This document shows, piece after piece, positions 1-8,541 of a stretch of DNA of 64,000 bases. The DNA lies in NCBI RefSeq assembly GCF_014649855.1, contig NZ_BMTV01000006.1, forward strand, positions 243,283 to 307,282, written 5' to 3'. The position numbers and the translations under genes were made by a program. The notes under the pieces were generated by a model. That model did not search any database, was not told the DNA's origin, and saw only the letters and a program-made list of their open reading frames with translations. Positions within the stretch are counted from its first letter, which is position 1. Each line of letters starts with the position of its first letter. The stretch comes from Streptomyces roseolus (GTDB lineage Bacteria; Actinomycetota; Actinomycetes; Streptomycetales; Streptomycetaceae).

Positions 1-1
1 C

Positions 2-970
2 GAGGTCGGGGCCGGGGCCGTGCCGGCGGCGGCCACCCCTGTCCGGGACGAACCTGACGAACCCGTGGACGTCGAGCCGGCACCTGTGGTCGAGCCCGCG
101 CCGGAGCCGGCGGACGGGGAGGCGGACTCCGGGGCCGGGCCCGAGGCGGAGGGGGAGGGGGAGGTCGCCTCCGTGTCCCCGGTTCGGGACGACGCCGACG
201 GCGGGCCCGCCTCGGCGGATCCGGTCGCGCCGGAGCGGAGTGGATCCGCTCCCGGGATCGCGCGCGAGGCCGTGCCGCCCGCGCCTGCGGCGGGTGCCGG
301 GCCCGAGGCGGGCGCGGCGGAGGTTCCCTCGCCCGTTCCGCCGGTCGCCGCCGAGGCCGAAGAGGCTCCGGGGACCATGAAGTCGCTGCCGTCCGGCGGG
401 AAGGGGCAGGCGGGGAGCGTGCCGGGGCCGGGTATCCCGCCGATGCCTTCGACTCCTCCCGCCGTGCCCGCCGTGCCCGCCGGGGCAGCCGGGGCAGCCG
501 GGGCCGTGGATCCGCGGCGCGCCGGGTACGGGCAGGCCGCGACGGCGGGGCCGGCCCCGCACGATCCGCATCCCGCGATCCTGTCCGCCGCGATGGCAGG
601 GCGGCACGCCGAGGCCGCGGAGATGGCGGCCGCGTGGGAGCGGGACGCGCTGCGGCGGTTCGGGCCCCGGTCGGCCGAGGCGGTGCACTGGATGGAGGTC
701 CGCGCGGACCTCGCCCGGCTGGCGGGCGAGCCGGCCCGTAGCTGCGAGCTGTGGCTCGCCGTCGCCGAGGCGCGGCTCGGGCTGCGCCAGCAGCCGGACG
801 ACCGGGACGTCGAGGGCGCGGTGGACCGGGCGCACCACCAGTGGGAGCAGATCACCGAGCCGGCCCGGGCCCGGGCCCTCGGCCCCACCCTCTTGGCGCT
901 CCGCCGCCGTGTACCCGGCCGCCGCCCCGGCGCCCTGGAGGCGCTCCGCCGTCGTATGCACGCCCGCTGA
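2..970 (+). CDS. Pro/Ala/Glu-rich protein with helical C-terminal domain, 5' partial
   Basis: The reading frame is open to the left edge of the window, so the true start is probably upstream; a GTG at 20 is the first internal candidate. The first 180 or so residues are low-complexity Pro, Ala, Glu and Gly, like a flexible linker. The last 130 residues form an ordered, Ala- and Arg-rich helical segment with a TPR-like spacing (AAMAGRHAEAAEMAAAW, then LAGEPARSCELWLAVAEARLG). No catalytic motif or membrane segment is visible. I do not recognise a function. Streptomyces encodes many linker-plus-TPR proteins of this shape, some next to kinases or scaffolds, but the upstream gene lies outside the window. 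The downstream gene is convergent, with a gap of 5 nt. Confidence 0.6.
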   Translation, partial: EVGAGAVPAAATPVRDEPDEPVDVEPAPVVEPAPEPADGEADSGAGPEAEGEGEVASVSPVRDDADGGPASADPVAPERSGSAPGIAREAVPPAPAAGAGPEAGAAEVPSPVPPVAAEAEEAPGTMKSLPSGGKGQAGSVPGPGIPPMPSTPPAVPAVPAGAAGAAGAVDPRRAGYGQAATAGPAPHDPHPAILSAAMAGRHAEAAEMAAAWERDALRRFGPRSAEAVHWMEVRADLARLAGEPARSCELWLAVAEARLGLRQQPDDRDVEGAVDRAHHQWEQITEPARARALGPTLLALRRRVPGRRPGALEALRRRMHAR

Positions 971-975
971 CGGGC

Positions 976-1461
976 CTACGCACCGGTCCGGGGGAGTCGC
1001 AGCGCCGCGCGGACCAGCGGGACGTCGACGGCGGGAACGGCCAGTTCCCAGGAGCGGTCGGCCGCTTCGACGGTGAGCAGCCGGAAGGCGCGCCGGTCGA
1101 CCGCCGGGCTTCCCGGGCCGTCGGCCGGCCCCTCCCCGCGGACGCGGAGCGGGCCGGTCAGCGCGACGGCCCGGCCACGCCGGCCGGGGAACCGGTACGG
1201 CCGCCACACCACCGGTGACCGCGCGCCGGGGTCGAGGACCAGCGACCCCGGCCGGAGGCGTCGCCCGTCGCGCACGAACGCGGACATCTCGCGCCCCTCG
1301 CCCGCGCGCAGCGCCGCCACGTCGGCCTCGGCACGGGCGCCGCCCCTTCCCGTGGCCCTGTCGAGCAGCCTGCCCGGGCTCCGGAGAAGGTCCAGGAACG
1401 TCACCGTGCCCGCGGCCCGTCGGATGGTTTTCCGTCCCACTCGTCCCCCGCCGTCCCCCAT
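976..1461 (-). CDS. Hypothetical protein, 161 aa
   Basis: This frame has strong third-position GC bias and an ATG at 1461 preceded by a GAGG-like ribosome site. The protein is soluble and basic at its N-terminus. Its second half alternates hydrophobic and charged residues (SLVLDPGARSPVVWRPY, AVALTGPLRVRG, FRLLTVEAADRSWELAVP) in a way that suggests a beta-sheet domain such as a PH-like fold. No catalytic motif is visible and I do not recognise the family. It is divergent from the PLP enzyme at 1540, with 78 nt between them for both promoters, and convergent with the preceding gene. Confidence 0.55.
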   Translation of the reverse strand: MGDGGGRVGRKTIRRAAGTVTFLDLLRSPGRLLDRATGRGGARAEADVAALRAGEGREMSAFVRDGRRLRPGSLVLDPGARSPVVWRPYRFPGRRGRAVALTGPLRVRGEGPADGPGSPAVDRRAFRLLTVEAADRSWELAVPAVDVPLVRAALRLPRTGA

Positions 1462-1539
1462 TGCGCCTCGTCATGTCCCGACGCGTGGGCGCCGGGGCCG
1501 GACTGCCGACGCCTCGCGGCGGCCTGACAGGATGTCGGG

Positions 1540-2847
1540 ATGCCATCCGCCGCCTCTCTCCCGGACGCCTGGCTCCGGGGGGCCGTCGCCGACCCCGCCG
1601 CCCCTTCCGGCGTCCTGACGCGGCTGCTCGACCCCGCAGGAAGGTTCCTCGTGACGTCTCTCGCCCGTTTCCAGCGGTCGCTCGCCGATCCGTCCGTGCG
1701 CCATCCGCTGTGGCCGCCGCTGACCGCCGGGTGCCCGGTGACGTCGACCGACGAGGTCGCGTACCCGCTGGAGGTGGAGTACGACTACGACGCCGTCCCG
1801 GCGGACCTCTTCGCCCGGCCCGCCGCGCACGGGCTCGAACGGTGGGCGCCGCTGTCGCCGCCGCTGGCCGCGCCGGGACTGGGGGAGGGGAACACGCCGC
1901 TGGTGGAGCTCGCCGACGGCGTGTGGGTGAAGGACGAGTCGCGCAACCCCACGTGGAGCCACAAGGACCGGCTGAACCGGGTGGCGGTCAGCGCCGCGGT
2001 GGCCTCCGGCGCGCGGGGCGTCGTCGTGTCCTCGTCGGGCAACCACGGTGCGGCCGCCGCCGCGTACGCGGCCCGCGCGGGACTGCCGTGCGCCGTGTTC
2101 ACCTCGCCGGACGCGCCGCCCGCCGTCGCCTCCCACCTGAGGGCCTACGGCGCGACCGTGCTGACCGTCCCGTACGCCTCCGTACGGCCCCTGATGCGGC
2201 GGATCGTCGACGAGCTGGGCTTCCAGTCGGTCAGCAGCGTCACGGACTCCGCGCACACCGGGCACTCGTTCGGCCCGGAGGGGTACAAGACCATCGCGTA
2301 CGAGATCGCGCTCGCGCTCGGCAGGGCTCCCGCCGCCGTCCATGTGCCCACGGGGTACGGCGAGTTGCTGTTCGGTGTGGCGAAGGGATTCCAGGAGCTG
2401 GCCCGGCTGGGGGTGACGGACGCCGTGCCCCGGGTGTACGGCGTCGAGCCGGCCGCGGCGGGCGCCCTCACCGAGGCGCTGCGGTCCGGCCGCCCGGCCG
2501 CCCGCGTGCCCGTCGGGCCGACCGCCGCGTACGCCATCGACTGCGAGGTGAACAGCTACCGGGGGGTCCTCGCGATCCGGCGCACCGGCGGCGCCGCAAG
2601 CACGGTGACCGACCCCCAGCTCGTCTCCGCGCGAGAGGAGTTGGCCGCGCAGGGCATCTGGTGCGAGGTGTCGGCGGCCGCCGGCCTCGCCGGCCTGCGC
2701 GGGCACGGACCGGATCCGGCGGACGAGGAGGGGCCCGTCGTCTGCGTGGTCACCTCCAGCGGGTACAAGGACGTGGCCACGGGGCGGACGGCGGTCGCGC
2801 CGATGGACGCCGACTGGGACGCCGTACGGGCTCTCCTGAAGGTCTGA
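1540..2847 (+). CDS. PLP-dependent fold-type II enzyme, threonine synthase-like
   Basis: This 435-residue protein has the fold-type II PLP signature. The substrate loop GEGNTPL is followed by SHKDR, whose Lys142 should form the Schiff base with PLP, and by the phosphate-binding SSSGNHGAA. Later glycine-rich segments (HVPTGYGELLFG) fit the cofactor-binding core. The family contains threonine synthase, threonine dehydratase and diaminopropionate ammonia-lyase. Spacing and the GEGNTPL motif are closest to threonine synthase, but no hom or thrB gene lies nearby, so this is probably a paralogue with an unknown amino-acid substrate. The start is the ATG following a GATGTCGGG stretch. The gene stands alone, divergent from the gene at 976-1461. 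Confidence 0.85.
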   Translation: MPSAASLPDAWLRGAVADPAAPSGVLTRLLDPAGRFLVTSLARFQRSLADPSVRHPLWPPLTAGCPVTSTDEVAYPLEVEYDYDAVPADLFARPAAHGLERWAPLSPPLAAPGLGEGNTPLVELADGVWVKDESRNPTWSHKDRLNRVAVSAAVASGARGVVVSSSGNHGAAAAAYAARAGLPCAVFTSPDAPPAVASHLRAYGATVLTVPYASVRPLMRRIVDELGFQSVSSVTDSAHTGHSFGPEGYKTIAYEIALALGRAPAAVHVPTGYGELLFGVAKGFQELARLGVTDAVPRVYGVEPAAAGALTEALRSGRPAARVPVGPTAAYAIDCEVNSYRGVLAIRRTGGAASTVTDPQLVSAREELAAQGIWCEVSAAAGLAGLRGHGPDPADEEGPVVCVVTSSGYKDVATGRTAVAPMDADWDAVRALLKV

Positions 2848-3038
2848 ACGCCGCCGGGGGAGGGTTCTTCCTCACCGTCCTCGAAGAGGGGGAGGGCGGT
2901 GGTCCGACCGCGCGGGGGCGTACGGGACACGCTGGAGATCACCGGCGGTAAATCCTTTCATGCGCAGGGGTGGGAGTGAGGTGGCGTCACGTCAGGCAGA
3001 GGGCAGGCCTGTTCCGCCGCCCCCGTCGGAGGTCCTCC

Positions 3039-3480
3039 ATGCGCCGCACCGCCGTCCCGTTCCTCGCCGGAGCACTCCCCGCCGGTGCGGTCGCCCTCCC
3101 CGCCACCGCGCAGGCCGAGCCCCGGGACGTCTCGGCGGGCGTGCCGCGGCCGGTGGTGTTCGTCCACGGCCGCAATGCCGGCCCGGCGTGTGGGGGTCGC
3201 CGGCGGAGCGCCTGACCGTCGCCGGGACGCCCGCCGACCGGATCTTCGCGTGGAGCTACGACTGGTCGCAGTCGACGAACGAGGTGCTCGCCGGCCGGCT
3301 CGCCCCACCACGCTCTGGTCCGCCGGCGACGGCCGGATCATCCCCGCGAGCAGCACCGCCCTGTCGGGCGCGCGCACCGTGCAGGTGGCCGACAGGGGCC
3401 ACGACGACCTGCTCGGCGACGCGAACGTCGCCGAGCGGCTTCTCGCCACGCTCACCGCGCCGGGACCCGCCCCCGCGGAT
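3039..3480 (+). pseudogene. Decayed secreted lipase/esterase (alpha/beta hydrolase)
   Basis: A good ribosome site (CGGAGG) precedes ATG 3039, which opens a Sec signal peptide ending ATAQAEP and then the oxyanion-hole strand RPVVFVHGRNAGP. Near 3185 the reading frame must shift (one base missing) to continue with PGVWGSPAERL, SYDWSQSTN and EVLAGRLA. Near 3305 it jumps again, straight into the C-terminal TLWSAGDG..IIPASS and DRGHDDLLGD motifs that carry the acid and histidine of the triad. The whole central part with the nucleophile elbow (GxSxG) is absent. In intact Streptomyces lipases of this class about 100 residues separate these blocks. The gene is therefore a frameshifted, internally deleted relic that cannot make an active enzyme. 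Confidence 0.75.
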
Positions 3481-3601
3481 CCTGGTGATCATTCCGGGGC
3501 CGGCGACCGCGTGCAACCGCGGGGGACCGGGCCGAGCGTCCGGAGCGGCGCCCCGGAGCCGGTGCGGCGGTGCTGTCGTCGGGGCTGCGATGATCGGAGG
3601 C

Positions 3602-4102
3602 ATGACCGTCTCACCGGCCCGGCGCCCGGCCGCCGCGCTCCGCACCGAGCGGCTGGAGCTGCGGCCCGTGCGGAGCGCGGACGTCCCCGCGGTGACCCGG
3701 CTCTGGACCGATCCGGAGGTGCGTCGCCATCTCGGCGGGCCGGTCATCGACTCCGTCGTGCGGATCCGGCAGCGGCGGATCGTCGGCGCGCCCGGCTGCC
3801 ACGCCGTCGTGCGGGCCGGGGACGGCGTGCTGCTCGGGCTCGTCACCGTGGAGGCGGCCGGGCGCGGCGGCGAGACCGAGGTGTCGTACCAGTTCCTGCC
3901 CGAGCACTGGGGGAGCGGCTACGCCCGCGAGGCGGTGGCCGCGGTCGTCGCCCGGGTCCTGGAGACCGCGCCGAGCGTCGTCGCCGTCACCCAGGAGGAG
4001 AACCACCGCTCGCGTCGCCTCCTGGAGGCCGTCGGCCTGGGACACGCCGGATCCTTCGTGGAGTGGGACGCCCACCAGGTCCTCTACCGCCGCCGCGCCT
4101 GA
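3602..4102 (+). CDS. GNAT family N-acetyltransferase
   Basis: The 166-residue product has a single GNAT fold of the RimJ/RimL type. It opens with LRTERLELRPV, has the beta-4 strand TEVSYQFLPEHWGSGYAREA, where GSGYA occupies the acetyl-CoA pyrophosphate loop, and ends with NHRSRRLLEAVGLGHAG, the usual C-terminal helix. The acceptor substrate is unknown. An in-frame ATG at 3590 is a possible alternative start; the GGAGG at 3596-3600 lies too close to the 3602 ATG to be ideal. It follows the lipase relic and is convergent with the YdeI-like gene, 22 nt away. Confidence 0.85.
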   Translation: MTVSPARRPAAALRTERLELRPVRSADVPAVTRLWTDPEVRRHLGGPVIDSVVRIRQRRIVGAPGCHAVVRAGDGVLLGLVTVEAAGRGGETEVSYQFLPEHWGSGYAREAVAAVVARVLETAPSVVAVTQEENHRSRRLLEAVGLGHAGSFVEWDAHQVLYRRRA

Positions 4103-4124
4103 GCGGCGCGGCCGGAGGATCCCC

Positions 4125-4715
4125 TCAGGGGCCGCCGCCCTCCGCCAGCCGGGTCACCGCCCGGTCCAGGCGGGCGGCGCGGGTCTTCGCCGTCCTGGCC
4201 TGCCACAGGCCGAGGACGATCAGGTAGCGGTCCGTCTTCCCCAGCGCCTCGAAGGCGCGGGCCGCCTCCGGGCGGGCCGCGAGGGCCGTCGCCAGGTCGT
4301 CGGGGACCGTCGCGTCCTTCTGGGAGGGGTACGCCGCCTCCCACCGGCCGTCCGCCCGCGCCGCCCGCACCTCCGCCAGGCCCGGCTCGCGCATCCGACC
4401 TGCGGCGAGCAGGTGTTCGACCTGGCGGACGTTGACCTGGGACCACAGGCTGCGGGGCCGGCGCGGGGTGATCTTCTGGAGGTACGAGCGCGCGTCCCGG
4501 GCCTTGCGCTTGCCGGTGATCCAGCCGTACGCCAGCGTCGCGTCGAGGATCTCGTCGGCCGTCGGCGAGGGCAGACCGCCGCCCCTGCGGCCCAGCAGCA
4601 GCCAGATGCCCGCGGTGTCGCCGTGGTGCGCGGCCAGCCACTCCTCCAGCTCGCCGCAGTCCTCGAAGGCGAGGACCTCCAGGCCCTCGTCCGTACCGAC
4701 CGGTTCCACGGGCAT
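4125..4715 (-). CDS. YdeI/OmpD-associated family protein
   Basis: The frame opens further upstream, but ATG 4715 has a clear AGGGAAGG ribosome site, giving 196 residues. The protein shows the family pattern: an N-terminal EEWLAAHHGDTAGIWLLLGRR block, then ILDATLAYGWITGKRK, and the SYLQKITPRRPRSLWS segment, followed by a C-terminal helical region (LGKTDRYLIVLGLWQART). Members are small cytoplasmic proteins of unclear function, named for proximity to OmpD or for bacteriocin protection. It is a monocistronic gene, convergent with the GNAT gene and divergent from the PfkB kinase gene. Confidence 0.8.
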   Translation of the reverse strand: MPVEPVGTDEGLEVLAFEDCGELEEWLAAHHGDTAGIWLLLGRRGGGLPSPTADEILDATLAYGWITGKRKARDARSYLQKITPRRPRSLWSQVNVRQVEHLLAAGRMREPGLAEVRAARADGRWEAAYPSQKDATVPDDLATALAARPEAARAFEALGKTDRYLIVLGLWQARTAKTRAARLDRAVTRLAEGGGP

Positions 4716-4965
4716 CCGCCTTCCCTCGCGTCGCGCCCAAGATCCCAAGATATCGACACCGGTCGGGTGCCGCCGCGCGTGCGGGGACACCCGGATCCGG
4801 GGCGGTCCGGGGCTTCCTCCACGGGCGCGGCATCATCGACCTGACCGACCCGCCCTCCGACCCCGCTCTTCGACCCCGCCCTCCGACCCCGAACCACGCC
4901 CCGGCCCCGCGTACGTGTCCGTGCGGGCCGCCAGGACACCCCACGCCAAGGAGCCGTGAATCCCG

Positions 4966-5877
4966 ATGTCCTTCCTGGTGATCGGCGAGTGCGTCGCCGA
5001 CATCGTCCGTGGCCCCGGCGCCGCCGACGTCGTCCACCCCGGCGGCAGTCCCGCCAACGTCGCCTACGGCCTCGCCCGGCTCGGCCGTGCCACCACCCTG
5101 CTCACCCAGCTCGCCGACGACCCCTCCGGGCGCCTCATCGCCGGGCACCTCACCCGCGCGGGGGTGCGCCTCGCCGTCGGGGGCGCCCCCGCCCGCACCC
5201 CGTCGGCCGTCGTCTCGCTCGACGGGGGCGGGCAGGCGACGTACGCCTTCGACATCGCCTGGACCCTGAGCGCCGAGGAGCCGCCGGCGACTCCGGAGCC
5301 GGTGCGGCACGTGCACCTGGGCTCGATCGCGGCCGTCACCGACCCCGGGGCCGCCACCGTGCTCGCCCTGACGGAACGGCTCCGGGCCACCGCCACCGTC
5401 AGCTACGACCCGAACGTGCGGCCCGCCCTGATGGGGGAGCACGGGGCGGCCGTGGCCCGGGTCGAGCGGTGCGTCGCCCTCGCCGACGTGGTGAAGGCGA
5501 GTGACGAGGACCTGGCCTGGCTCCATCCGGGCGAGCCGCCGGCGGCGGTGGCCGCGCGCTGGCTGGCGCTCGGGCCCTCCGTCGTCCTCGTCACGCGGGG
5601 AGGGGACGGGGCGCTGGCCGTGACCCGGGAGCACTCCGTGGCCGCCGAGGCGCCGCCCGTCGCCGTCGTCGACACGGTCGGCGCGGGCGACTCCTTCATG
5701 GCGGCCGTCCTCGACGCCCTCGCCGGCCGCGACCGGGCCGCGCTCGCCGCGCTCGGCCCCGGCGACCTCGCCGGGCTGCTGGCCCGGGCGGGCGCCGCGG
5801 CGGCCGTCACCGTCTCCCGGGCCGGCGCCCGGCCGCCCGACCGGGCGGAGCTGGACGCGGCGCTCGCCGACCGGTGA
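4966..5877 (+). CDS. PfkB-family carbohydrate kinase, fructokinase-like
   Basis: This 303-residue cytoplasmic kinase carries both PfkB signatures: the N-terminal GGSPANVAYGLARLG block near residue 25 and the C-terminal DTVGAGDSFMAAVLD, whose second Asp is the catalytic base and whose GAGD forms the anion hole. VSYDPNVRP is the typical central motif. It opens directly with IGECVADIV, as fructokinases do. The expected reaction is ATP-dependent phosphorylation of a free sugar, most likely fructose; the sugar cannot be proved by eye. AAGGAG lies about 11 nt before the ATG. No sugar transporter or regulator is adjacent. Confidence 0.85.
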   Translation: MSFLVIGECVADIVRGPGAADVVHPGGSPANVAYGLARLGRATTLLTQLADDPSGRLIAGHLTRAGVRLAVGGAPARTPSAVVSLDGGGQATYAFDIAWTLSAEEPPATPEPVRHVHLGSIAAVTDPGAATVLALTERLRATATVSYDPNVRPALMGEHGAAVARVERCVALADVVKASDEDLAWLHPGEPPAAVAARWLALGPSVVLVTRGGDGALAVTREHSVAAEAPPVAVVDTVGAGDSFMAAVLDALAGRDRAALAALGPGDLAGLLARAGAAAAVTVSRAGARPPDRAELDAALADR

Positions 5878-5916
5878 CGCCGCGCGCGGAGGTCCGGGCG
5901 ACGGCCGCGGTCGCCG

Positions 5917-7206
5917 TCACGTGCGGGCGTGGCTCGTGATGTCCTCCGCGAACCGTTCGACGAGCTCCGGCGTCACCGTCGGGCGGGCGGCGGCGATCGC
6001 CGCCAGGTAGTCGGTCGTGCGCGCGCCCGGCGCCGCGACGTCCGGGCCCCGGCCGCCGGGGGCGACGAGGTCCCGCTCGAAGGAGGCCTGCGCCGCCACC
6101 CGGGCCGCGTGCTCGATGTCCGCCGGGGTGAACAGGTCGCTGGCGAGGACCAGTCCGTCGATGTCCACCTCCGGGCGGCCGTCCGTGTAGCGGGACCAGA
6201 TCGCCGCCCGGGCCGCCTTGTCCGGCGTACCGATCGGGATCAGGTAGTCGAAGCGGCCGGGCCGCAGGAAGGCGGGGTCGAGGGAGCGGACCGAGTTGGT
6301 CGCGCACACCAGGAGCCGCTCGTCGCCCTCCCGGAAGCCCGGGATCAGCTTGAGCAGTTCGTTGGTGACCCCGTGCAGCCCGCCCGGCTGCGCCGGCTCG
6401 GAGCGGACCGGGGCGATCTCCTCGACCTCGTCGATGAAGACGAGGACCCGGTCGAGCTCCGCGATCCGCGCGAAGGCGGTGCGCAGCGCCGCCGCGAGGT
6501 TGCCGCCGTCGGCGAGCCGCGACGGCAGGATCTCCACGAACGGCCAGCCGAGCCGCGAGGCCACCGCGCGGGCGAAGGTCGTCTTGCCGGTGCCCGGCGG
6601 CCCGAAGAGGCAGATCGCCCGGGGCGGCCGGACTCCGTGTCGGGCCGCCCGCTCCGGCTCGGCGAGCGGCAGCACCACCCGCCGCTCGATGAGGTCCTTC
6701 TCCCGCTCCATGCCGGCCACCTTCGCCCACAGGTCGCCCGGCAGGAGCCGGCCGCCGAGGTCGTCGAGCAGCCCGGCGGCGGGCCCGTGCAGCGGCTCGG
6801 TCTTCTCGAAGTACGCGACCGCCGGCCGGCGCGTGTACCCGGCGTTGAGGAGTCCCTCGCCGAGCAGTTCCTCCTCGGGGAGCACGTACGCGATCCTCCC
6901 CACCCGGGCGGCGACCAGCTTCCGCTCCAGCTCCACCAGGAGGGCGCTGGCCAGGCCCCGGCCGCGCCAGCCCGAGGCGATCGCCACCCGCATCACCCAG
7001 GCGCGCTCCCCGGAGACGCAGGCGAGCGCCGCGCCGATGGGCATGCCCTGGTGGACGGCGACGACGGCCGGCTGCCGGGAGGTGAGCGCGCCGATGCACT
7101 CGGCGAGCGAGAAGACGGACTCCTGTCCCAGCTCGGCCGTGGTGTCGATCAGGTGGACGACGGCGGCGAGATCGTTCTCGCGGTAGTCGTGGATGTGCCA
7201 GTTCAC
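5917..7206 (-). CDS. GNAT acetyltransferase fused to AAA+ ATPase
   Basis: The 429-residue protein joins two domains. Residues 1-135 are a GNAT domain with the acetyl-CoA loop GWRGRGLASALL at 79-90. Residues 160-400 are an AAA+ module of the FtsH/Cdc48 type. In that module Walker A GPPGTGKTT is at 202-210, Walker B is VLVFIDEVEEI, the sensor/arginine region is CATNSVRSLDPAFLRPGRFD, and the helical lid FTPADIEHAARVA follows. There is no protease domain or membrane segment, so it is not FtsH. One reading is an ATP-driven remodeller that recruits or regulates targets by acetylation, but the target is unknown. It stands alone, with a weak hairpin (5897-5915) separating it from the convergent kinase gene. 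Confidence 0.85.
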   Translation of the reverse strand: MNWHIHDYRENDLAAVVHLIDTTAELGQESVFSLAECIGALTSRQPAVVAVHQGMPIGAALACVSGERAWVMRVAIASGWRGRGLASALLVELERKLVAARVGRIAYVLPEEELLGEGLLNAGYTRRPAVAYFEKTEPLHGPAAGLLDDLGGRLLPGDLWAKVAGMEREKDLIERRVVLPLAEPERAARHGVRPPRAICLFGPPGTGKTTFARAVASRLGWPFVEILPSRLADGGNLAAALRTAFARIAELDRVLVFIDEVEEIAPVRSEPAQPGGLHGVTNELLKLIPGFREGDERLLVCATNSVRSLDPAFLRPGRFDYLIPIGTPDKAARAAIWSRYTDGRPEVDIDGLVLASDLFTPADIEHAARVAAQASFERDLVAPGGRGPDVAAPGARTTDYLAAIAAARPTVTPELVERFAEDITSHART

Positions 7207-7342
7207 CGGTGGTTCCGCCCCTCGTTGCTCGTTGCGGCGAGGCTAGGCGGGGGCGGTGCGGCGGGGCCTGCGCCATCCTGCACAAGGCCCGGTACGGAAA
7301 CGCGCCGCTTCGTCACTGGGCGGAGCGGCGCGGACACGCGTA

Positions 7343-7370
7343 CGGCGGCGCTCCCGGGGGAGCGCCGCCG
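7343..7370 (-). terminator. Strong hairpin downstream of the SPW gene
   Basis: A perfect 12-bp stem (CGGCGGCGCTCC paired with GGAGCGCCGCCG) with a 4-nt loop lies 22 nt beyond the stop of the SPW gene and before the next minus-strand start. There is no U-tract, as is common in Streptomyces. Confidence 0.7.
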
Positions 7371-7391
7371 TGGGGACGGGAAGGGGGTGCC

Positions 7392-7829
7392 TCACGTCCG
7401 GCGCTTGCTCATCAGCATTCCGCCCGCGGCGAGGGCGAACAGACAGACGCACGCGCCCGCGATGACGTTGCTCAGGATCATGCCGGTGTCGGGGCCCCGG
7501 GTGACGATCCACGGCGCGACGATCGTCCAGGCGCCGAGCAGCAGGACCACGAAGTTGAGGTCCTGGGAACGCTCGGGTGCCATCGAAGCGCACAGGCCGA
7601 GGACCGCGAGCGCGATGCCGACGACCAGGTTGGTGATGGCCAGCTCCGGCCTGGCGGCCGCGAAGTGGACCGTGTAGGCGGAGATCGCGATCCAGACGCC
7701 GGCGAGGATGACGAGTTCCTCGACGGCCGCCACCCCCCTGGTCTGCATGATCTGTGCGTAGCGTGCGCGCATCTCCGTCGCGTCGGGGTGTCCCGCGATG
7801 TCACCGTGACGGTGAGAGACATCGGCCAT
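7392..7829 (-). CDS. SPW repeat membrane protein
   Basis: The 145-residue product has four hydrophobic segments arranged as two related halves (ELVILAGVWIAISAYTV and DLNFVVLLLGAWTIVAPWIV), the SPW repeat pattern of paired membrane helices. A short hydrophilic N-terminus with His and Asp precedes them. ATG 7829 is chosen over the longer frame because AAGGAGG sits just upstream. It should be a small inner-membrane protein; SPW proteins are common in Streptomyces but have no established role. Its promoter region is shared with the divergent cupin gene and contains an unusually AT-rich stretch at 7897-7925. Confidence 0.8.
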   Translation of the reverse strand: MADVSHRHGDIAGHPDATEMRARYAQIMQTRGVAAVEELVILAGVWIAISAYTVHFAAARPELAITNLVVGIALAVLGLCASMAPERSQDLNFVVLLLGAWTIVAPWIVTRGPDTGMILSNVIAGACVCLFALAAGGMLMSKRRT

Positions 7830-8007
7830 GTGACTCGCCTCCTTGCTTGGCGTGCTGCGTGTCGGACCGCGCTCGCGGCACGAATGCCGCAGTCCCATTG
7901 TGCTCTTATATGTTCCTTATGTGAAGTGGAGGCGGGAGCGTCCGCCCGGTGCGGCGTAGGCTGGGAGAGGACTCGGGGAACCCGCTCACCGCCGGGAGGC
8001 GGAGACG

Positions 8008-8373
8008 ATGACCGGCATCACGCGAAGAAGTTTCGACCAGGCGGACGAGACCCGTCCCTTCGAGGGCGACAAGGGCAGGCTCGATCTGCTCAGCACGGAG
8101 AGCGGCTCCGTCGGACGGGCCGTGTTCGAGCCCGGCTGGCGGTGGTCCGAGCACGTGAAACCGATCGCCGGCACGGACAGCTGCCAGGCGGCGCACGTCG
8201 GCTACGTGGTCAGCGGACGGATCCACGTCGTCATGGACGACGGCGAGGAGGACGAGTTCGGCCCCGGCGACTTCATGCAGGTCACTCCCGGGCACGACGC
8301 CTGGGTCGTCGGTGACGAACCCTGCGTGGCGCTGGACTGGAACGGCTTCGCCGACTACGCCAAGGCCTCCTGA
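8008..8373 (+). CDS. Cupin-domain protein
   Basis: This 121-residue single-domain protein reads as a compact double-stranded beta-helix. The first cupin motif is degenerate (GWRWSEHVKPIAGTDSCQAAHVGYVVSGR) and the second is GPGDFMQVTPGHDAWVVGDEP, with a DDGEEDEF loop between them. Two histidines in motif 1 and one in motif 2 could bind a metal. There is no enzymatic domain or HTH, so the role could be small-molecule sensing or a simple isomerase. It is monocistronic, divergent from the SPW gene and followed by a long hairpin. Confidence 0.85.
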   Translation: MTGITRRSFDQADETRPFEGDKGRLDLLSTESGSVGRAVFEPGWRWSEHVKPIAGTDSCQAAHVGYVVSGRIHVVMDDGEEDEFGPGDFMQVTPGHDAWVVGDEPCVALDWNGFADYAKAS

Positions 8374-8430
8374 CACCTCCTCCGCCCTGTCGGTGCCCCT
8401 CCTCGTGGACCCTCCCCACGGGCGGGGCAC

Positions 8431-8474
8431 GGAACGGCGGGGACGGCCGCGACGGCGGCCGTCCCCGCCGTTCC
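8431..8474. terminator. 20-bp perfect inverted repeat between convergent genes
   Basis: The arms at 8431-8450 and 8455-8474 are exact reverse complements around a 4-nt loop (GACG). The hairpin lies between the cupin stop (8373) and the end of the minus-strand GH15 gene (8542), where a bidirectional terminator is expected. Confidence 0.8.
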
Positions 8475-8541
8475 CGCAGCCGGCCGTCCGGCCCCGGACC
8501 CGATCCCCGAAGCCGTCGCCGCCGCCTTCGGGCAGGCGCCC

